NCBI GenBank assembly: GCA_951394405.1
Contig: OX596337.1
Coordinates: forward strand, 2,790,001-2,854,000
Length of the DNA: 64,000 nt
From: Coprinellus micaceus
Lineage: Eukaryota > Basidiomycota > Agaricomycetes > Agaricales > Psathyrellaceae
Reading direction: 5' to 3'
The notes under the pieces were generated by a model. It was not told where the DNA came from. It made no database searches and was given only the letters and a program-made list of their open reading frames with translations. Below, in pieces: positions 60,155 through 64,000 of this stretch. The translations under genes and the position numbers were made by a program. Position 1 is the stretch's first letter. Every line of letters starts with the position of its first letter.

Positions 60155-60477
60155 CGCTGAGTCCATTTCTGTTAAGGCATATAAGGCCAGGTCAAGAGCA
60201 AAGAAGACGCAAAACCCTTTCCAATGTCCTCTGAACGAGGTGGCAGCCCCCGCAAGCGGTAGAACCACATCCGCGCGCTATTTAGGCTACTATGATACCA
60301 GAGGATTGTGAAGGATCATTTATGACTCTGGTCTGCTCGGCCAAAATGAAGTACATGATGCTGGTGAGCCTCAGTTTCCTCATACTCTCGATTTCTGGGT
60401 AGTATAATAGCATACGGGCAAAGTACATGGTTAGGAAGCCCCTGGAGCTACGTTACGCAGGATAACCACCACTAGCT

Positions 60478-60702
60478 TCACCTTGGGCTTATAATTCCAG
60501 ACCTGGCCAAGAGATTATATAGTTCCTCCCGGCGCTCCTCTGCAGTCGGGGGCCTGCCGATGGGTGTGTTCACGAACGGAATTCCTTGCTGGCGATAGTG
60601 CTCAAAGATCCTGGGAGTTCCTCCGGTGATGTTGAGGTGCGGGCCGTTTTCGATGCAGCCGGGGTCGAGGAGCTCCTGGCGACAGACGGGGCATGTATCG
60701 TT
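60478..60702 (-). pseudogene. C-terminal fragment of a RING-finger gene
   Basis: A 74-codon open stretch encodes NDTCPVCRQELLDPG, the last Cys pair of a RING finger (TCPVCRQ). A charged tail follows (GTPRIFEHYRQQGIPFVNTP, then PPTAEERREELYNLLARSGI), ending in TGA. It is preceded by a CTGACAG acceptor-like sequence. The first half of the RING is not found intact: just upstream IHQCYNP is followed by a stop in another frame. It is either the last exon of a gene with poorly seen upstream exons or a remnant. Partial-gene decay is favoured because no normal intron joins the halves. Confidence 0.45.
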
Positions 60703-61811
60703 CTGTCAGATGGTTCGATACTTCTAAGCATTCACATCAGGGGTTGTAGCACTGATGGATACTGCTTTGTCTTGGGAGAACAAAAGTTGTATGCATAGGT
60801 AGACAAAAAAATGTATCGAAGTCTTGCACACCGTCTGATCGCGCTATATCAGGGACGCTGCTGTTTATGACCCTTGCCAAGGGGGGCTTCGAGAGGGGCC
60901 TGACGATGGGACCCAGCCTTGTAACGGTGACCAGAGCGCTCAACCTGTGATGGGCGATCACGCGTGACGGCCTGGCCACAGCCACAATCAATGTCATGGA
61001 TTGGAAGGGGTGCTTCACTTGGCGGCCAGCCCTCATGCTGGTTCGTGTGCCAAAGACTCAACGTCGCGTCTGAACTTACCTTTAGTGGACGGCTGGTCCT
61101 GGTTTACCAGCCCCTTACGCCAGCGCTACCCTATATTCTTCCACAATTTTGGCTGCCTTTGCCCAGGTCGCTAAGCCCGATGGCCCCGATAAGACCCACA
61201 TTCCCTTGAGCCCAGATGTTCTATCCCAGGGTGACCTCATGTATCACGAACGTCACCCTTGGCCAAAAGCTCTGGTGCATCGTCCCTCTGGAGTACGTCA
61301 GGTGAGGCGGCCTGGGTTCAATCACCACTCGACCATTTCTGATACGGCTGTGACAGGTGAGGAATGCGACTTCCTTCTGTCAAGGGGTCGAGGGGGTCGA
61401 TGACTTCTCTCCGGGGGAAGTGTTCCAGTTGTCAGGAGGGTCCACATCCTTGTAGGTAGTATTCATGCCGAACAGATTCGCTCAGATATTCAACCGTTGT
61501 TTGGGCTTCGCATCTCGGTCGGGCTTGTATTGCTTGCTCACAGCGGGCAGACTTTGCGTGACAATCAACCCCAGAATGCTTGAGAGGATGCACCAAACGT
61601 ACAGTATTGGGACGCATTGTCCCAAGCTATCGGGCCTGCACCTCATTAGAAGAATCGCTTGACCACACTAAGAGGTTCTGGGCTTCGCTTTGCGCGCTGG
61701 TGCGGATACAACTCCATACAATTCTGCAAATCTGAATGGATAATGACAATCGACGCCGCAATGATATACACATGGACATAGTAAATTAAGCCAGCCCCTA
61801 ACACGAAGGGT
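60703..61811. other. Intergenic region without a supported gene
   Basis: About 1.1 kb. A 70-codon minus-strand frame (61061-60849) with CGCGQAV and a basic C-terminus, and an overlapping 99-codon frame, could not be joined to any family. The region may contain further decayed exons of the RING gene. Confidence 0.35.
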
Positions 61812-63176
61812 TCAGTCTCCATTCTGGAGGGCTCGGAGGGCTCGGAGGGCTCTGCGCTTTTCCTTGATTTTGGAGAGGGCGCTGTTTGCCGGAACTACTC
61901 TCCTCACATTGGAAAAGGAAGGGAAGACTTGTCGATTCCACCATTGCATCAGGTCCTTGACTTCATCCTGTTCTTCTGGGTCTTCAAAAAGTTCGAGAGC
62001 GGATGTGTAGAAAGTCTCTGAGTCTGTCTCCTTGTCCGTGCGACAGAAGATGCTGGCTGAAGAAAGAGAGAAGCGAAGCTAGGGCGCATTAGTTAGACCT
62101 TAAGAATACTTAAGGGACATGAATCTCACTTGAGTTGCGACATAGGCGATGGATGCTGGGGTAACTGATGTCATGCCGTGAATTCGAGCATTCCCGGAGC
62201 GGGTTGCCTTCGGATCGTCATCGACCGAGCTTGGGGATGTGAAGACGTGTTTGTAAGCCTAGTTACTGGGTCAGCGCGACTTAGAAGAATCGTAGAAAGA
62301 CAATTGGATGTACCGAAACCATCAGTTTGCTCCGAAACAAACCTTTCCATGGTTCATCCGCATCAAAGGCTTCATCCCTGTAAACAAAAATGGGCCAATG
62401 ATTGCCCGGAATGACAAGTTCCCTCTCTCTCAACTGCCGCTTTGTCCTATAGTTGGCGTGAATGAGCATATCAGAGACTACGGGGTAGGACGTACTCAGG
62501 GTCTGACCAGTTTATGCCGGGAGGGCATAGGAGGAACCCTGTCCTTTCGTGGTTGAATCCTCGATCCAGCTTAATGTTTCGAGCGAGGGAAGGCCGCAAT
62601 GGCTCTCCTGGGGGTGCGATCCATTCGATGACAATGGACTTGAGACTCTTCGTGTCATCCGAGCGCGCGCTGGAAGCCCCCTTCTGTAGCTGCTGGGGAT
62701 GAACTTCGGCGAATGTTTGAGGTGGCAAGGAAACGCACCAAGGTGGCAACCTCTAGAGTGGTGCCCTCATCCGCCTCGTCTGACAGAAGACGTTCCTCTA
62801 AACCGGGGACAAGCTTGAGAAGCTTGCGGTATACCCGAAATTCACGCCGTTCTCTGCGCGGGTCGAGTGAGTATGAAACACGTCGAAGTAGCGATATACA
62901 AACTGTTGCGTCTCTGGAGCTTCGTTGCCTTGGGTACTAAGCCCGGCAAGAAGTAATGCATGGATGTTGGCGAAGGCAAAAATGGTCCTGCCAAAATGCC
63001 TCCCGTGATGAATCAAAGGGTCTGCTAGAGTTCTGGGGCCAGTGAGAAACTGCAAAGCCCGGCGCTCTCATGAAAACTCACGGGCGTTTGCGGGGGCCAA
63101 GCTCCAGGGGGTTCCCGGGGCGCTTCTTTCCTGAACTGGGCTTAGCAGGTTGAACATTTTCATTGGTGTCGGGCAT
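61812..63176 (-). CDS. DUF6698-family protein
   Basis: Six introns give one continuous protein. Start 63176: MPDTNENVQPAKPSSGKKRP. After a 49-base intron come DPLIHHGRHFGRTIFAFANI and HALLLAGL, then by a 50-base intron (GTTTGT to GCAG) ERREFRVYRKLLKLVPGLEE. Later exons give QKGASSARSDDTKSLKSIVI, ERTGFLLCPPGINWSDPE, LVIPGNHWPIFVYRDEAFDA, YKHVFTSPSSVDDDPKATRS, and ASIAYVATQLRFSLSSASIF. The end is TDSETFYTSALELFEDPEEQ, DLMQWWNRQVFPSF and RALRALRAL before the stop. These blocks match DUF6698 proteins, which are numerous in Agaricomycetes and have no known biochemical function. All junctions use normal GT-AG sites and no stop interrupts the reading, so it appears intact. The N-terminal part may be shorter than in relatives. 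Confidence 0.82.
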
Positions 63177-63214
63177 GGGGGGCCTTTTAGACAGACGGTT
63201 CGAACCTCACCTAC

Positions 63215-63221
63215 ATTTATA
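63215..63221 (-). promoter_or_regulatory. TATA box of the DUF6698 gene
   Basis: TATAAAT on the minus strand lies about 40 bases upstream of the start at 63176. Confidence 0.4.
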
Positions 63222-63479
63222 CGCGATCCGCCCCAGAACCGTCGGCTCGGAATCTGTCGGTGTTCAAGTCGTCAGCTTCTCTTCCAAACATCCGAGTCAT
63301 GTGAACCGCTTCCTGAATTGGAATGTTTTAGCGCCCATGACGAGCACTGGCACCCCTCAAACTCAACAATGTTATCCTCGGTAAAGAATATCAAATGATG
63401 GCGACAACAGGAGGTGCGTCAACCATCTACTGATTATCCATCTTGGTTATGGGGTGTGTATTTGGGTCATTCAGCGGGA

Positions 63480-63690
63480 AGATGCTAGAGTGCGAAGGCG
63501 CGAAGACGTGAGAACGCGAAGGCGAGAACTTGAAGATGCGAGAGCGCGAAAGGGAGAACCCGAAGACACGAGAGCGCGAAAGGGAGAACTTGAAGATGCG
63601 AGAGCGTGAAAGGGAGAAGATGAGAAAGCACGAAGGCGAGAAGACGCTAGAGCGAGAAGGCGAGAAGATGCGAAGGTCAAAAGAAAGTGA
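63480..63690. repeat. Imperfect 30-bp minisatellite
   Basis: Units of the type CGAGAGCGCGAAAGGGAGAA plus a variable ten bases recur with a 30-base period, clearest at 63540-63630, and decay into related AGAGCG/GCGAAGGCGAG units on both sides. One frame reads as RERERE-like peptide and the opposite as Ser/Ala/Arg-rich, which is expected from the repeat and is not taken as a gene. Confidence 0.75.
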
Positions 63691-64000
63691 CGAACACGAT
63701 TTGGGAGCGGCTTCCCTCTCGAGTCAGCCTGAAACTGGGCTGTAAGCGCGAATATCGTAGGCGATAGGCGCATCTATCCTGGTTCAACTTCTTCATCCCG
63801 CCTGGAAGCATGGGAGCGGAGTCAGGAGGTTGTAGCCAGCTCTAGTAGTTGGGTCTCTTCCGACGCTGACAGCTCTCGGCGTTGATTGCAGGGATGGCAT
63901 ATATAATCGGCCAATGTTTGCTCTTCCTCTATCCCCTGCCGGTGTTACGCTTTGCTTCACATGTCTTGTAATATGCGCTATATTTTTATCTTTGGTCTAG
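63691..64000. other. Window-end region with a possible core promoter
   Basis: TATATAAT at 63900-63907 on the plus strand may be the core promoter of a gene lying beyond the window. An ATG at 63914 followed by hydrophobic codons (MFALPLSPAGVTLCFTCLVI) is too close to that TATA to be its product and ends at a TAG at the last bases. No gene is called. Confidence 0.25.

Noticed and set aside
60737..61061. Two overlapping small minus-strand frames of 70 and 99 codons
   Set aside because: Neither matches a family, and no splice links either of them convincingly to the RING tail.
63471..63773. A 100-codon Ser/Arg/Ala-rich minus-strand frame
   Set aside because: It is produced by the 30-bp minisatellite reading through without stops and has no other sign of coding.
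1..64000. CRISPR arrays, bacterial operons, phage defence systems or complete transposons
   Set aside because: The window is eukaryotic nuclear DNA with spliced genes. No spaced repeats of CRISPR type, transposase or reverse transcriptase motifs, or long terminal repeats were seen.

Overview
This window is gene-dense nuclear DNA from a basidiomycete fungus, most likely an Agaricomycete. The basis is the very dense short introns (mostly 45-70 bases, GT-AG), the overall gene set, an ER-type Hsp90 ending in HDEL (absent from budding yeast), and a DUF6698-family gene of the kind that is multicopy in Agaricomycetes. The naming is inference from translated motifs; no database search was possible. 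Gene coordinates run from start codon to stop codon and include introns.

Layout. 1-12 kb: a truncated PPR protein gene, a secreted protein, OST1 (oligosaccharyltransferase), mitochondrial ribosomal protein uL22m, YOS1 (ER-Golgi), a GILT-like thiol reductase, MIX23 (mitochondrial intermembrane space), a broken gene, and a C2H2 zinc-finger protein. 12-25 kb: a candidate ribonucleotide-reductase inhibitor diverging from a kelch/multi-span membrane protein, a large disordered protein with a polyQ tract, GRP94, and a TCERG1-like WW/FF protein. 25-42 kb: an allantoate/nicotinate-type MFS permease, a long IQGAP, an acyl-CoA synthetase, and the inositol pyrophosphate kinase VIP1. 42-60 kb: an AKTIP-like E2 variant, an AIR1/2-like zinc-knuckle protein, CAF16, an OPY2-like membrane anchor, a UBA/zinc/UBC fusion E2, a peroxisomal carrier, TRAPPC2L, and RTP1/TANGO6. 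60-64 kb is sparser: an intron-containing tRNA-Tyr, the tail of a RING gene, a DUF6698 gene, and a 30-bp minisatellite.

Genes are arranged mostly as alternating divergent and convergent pairs with short spacers (for example 57 and 61 bases between facing stop codons, 152 bases between acyl-CoA synthetase and VIP1). There is no obvious biosynthetic cluster. The thematic links are loose: several genes serve the secretory pathway (OST1, YOS1, GRP94, TRAPPC2L, GILT), several serve mitochondria (PPR, uL22m, MIX23), two may serve peroxisomes (a carrier, and an acyl-CoA synthetase ending in PRL), and three concern stress or signalling at the membrane and cortex (OPY2-like, VIP1, IQGAP).

No clear novel multi-gene system is visible. 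The most unusual single items are the UBA-zinc-UBC fusion, the kelch ectodomain joined to five membrane spans, the repeat-bearing disordered orphan protein, the duplicated motif in IQGAP, the duplicated 3' end of CAF16, and two broken genes.
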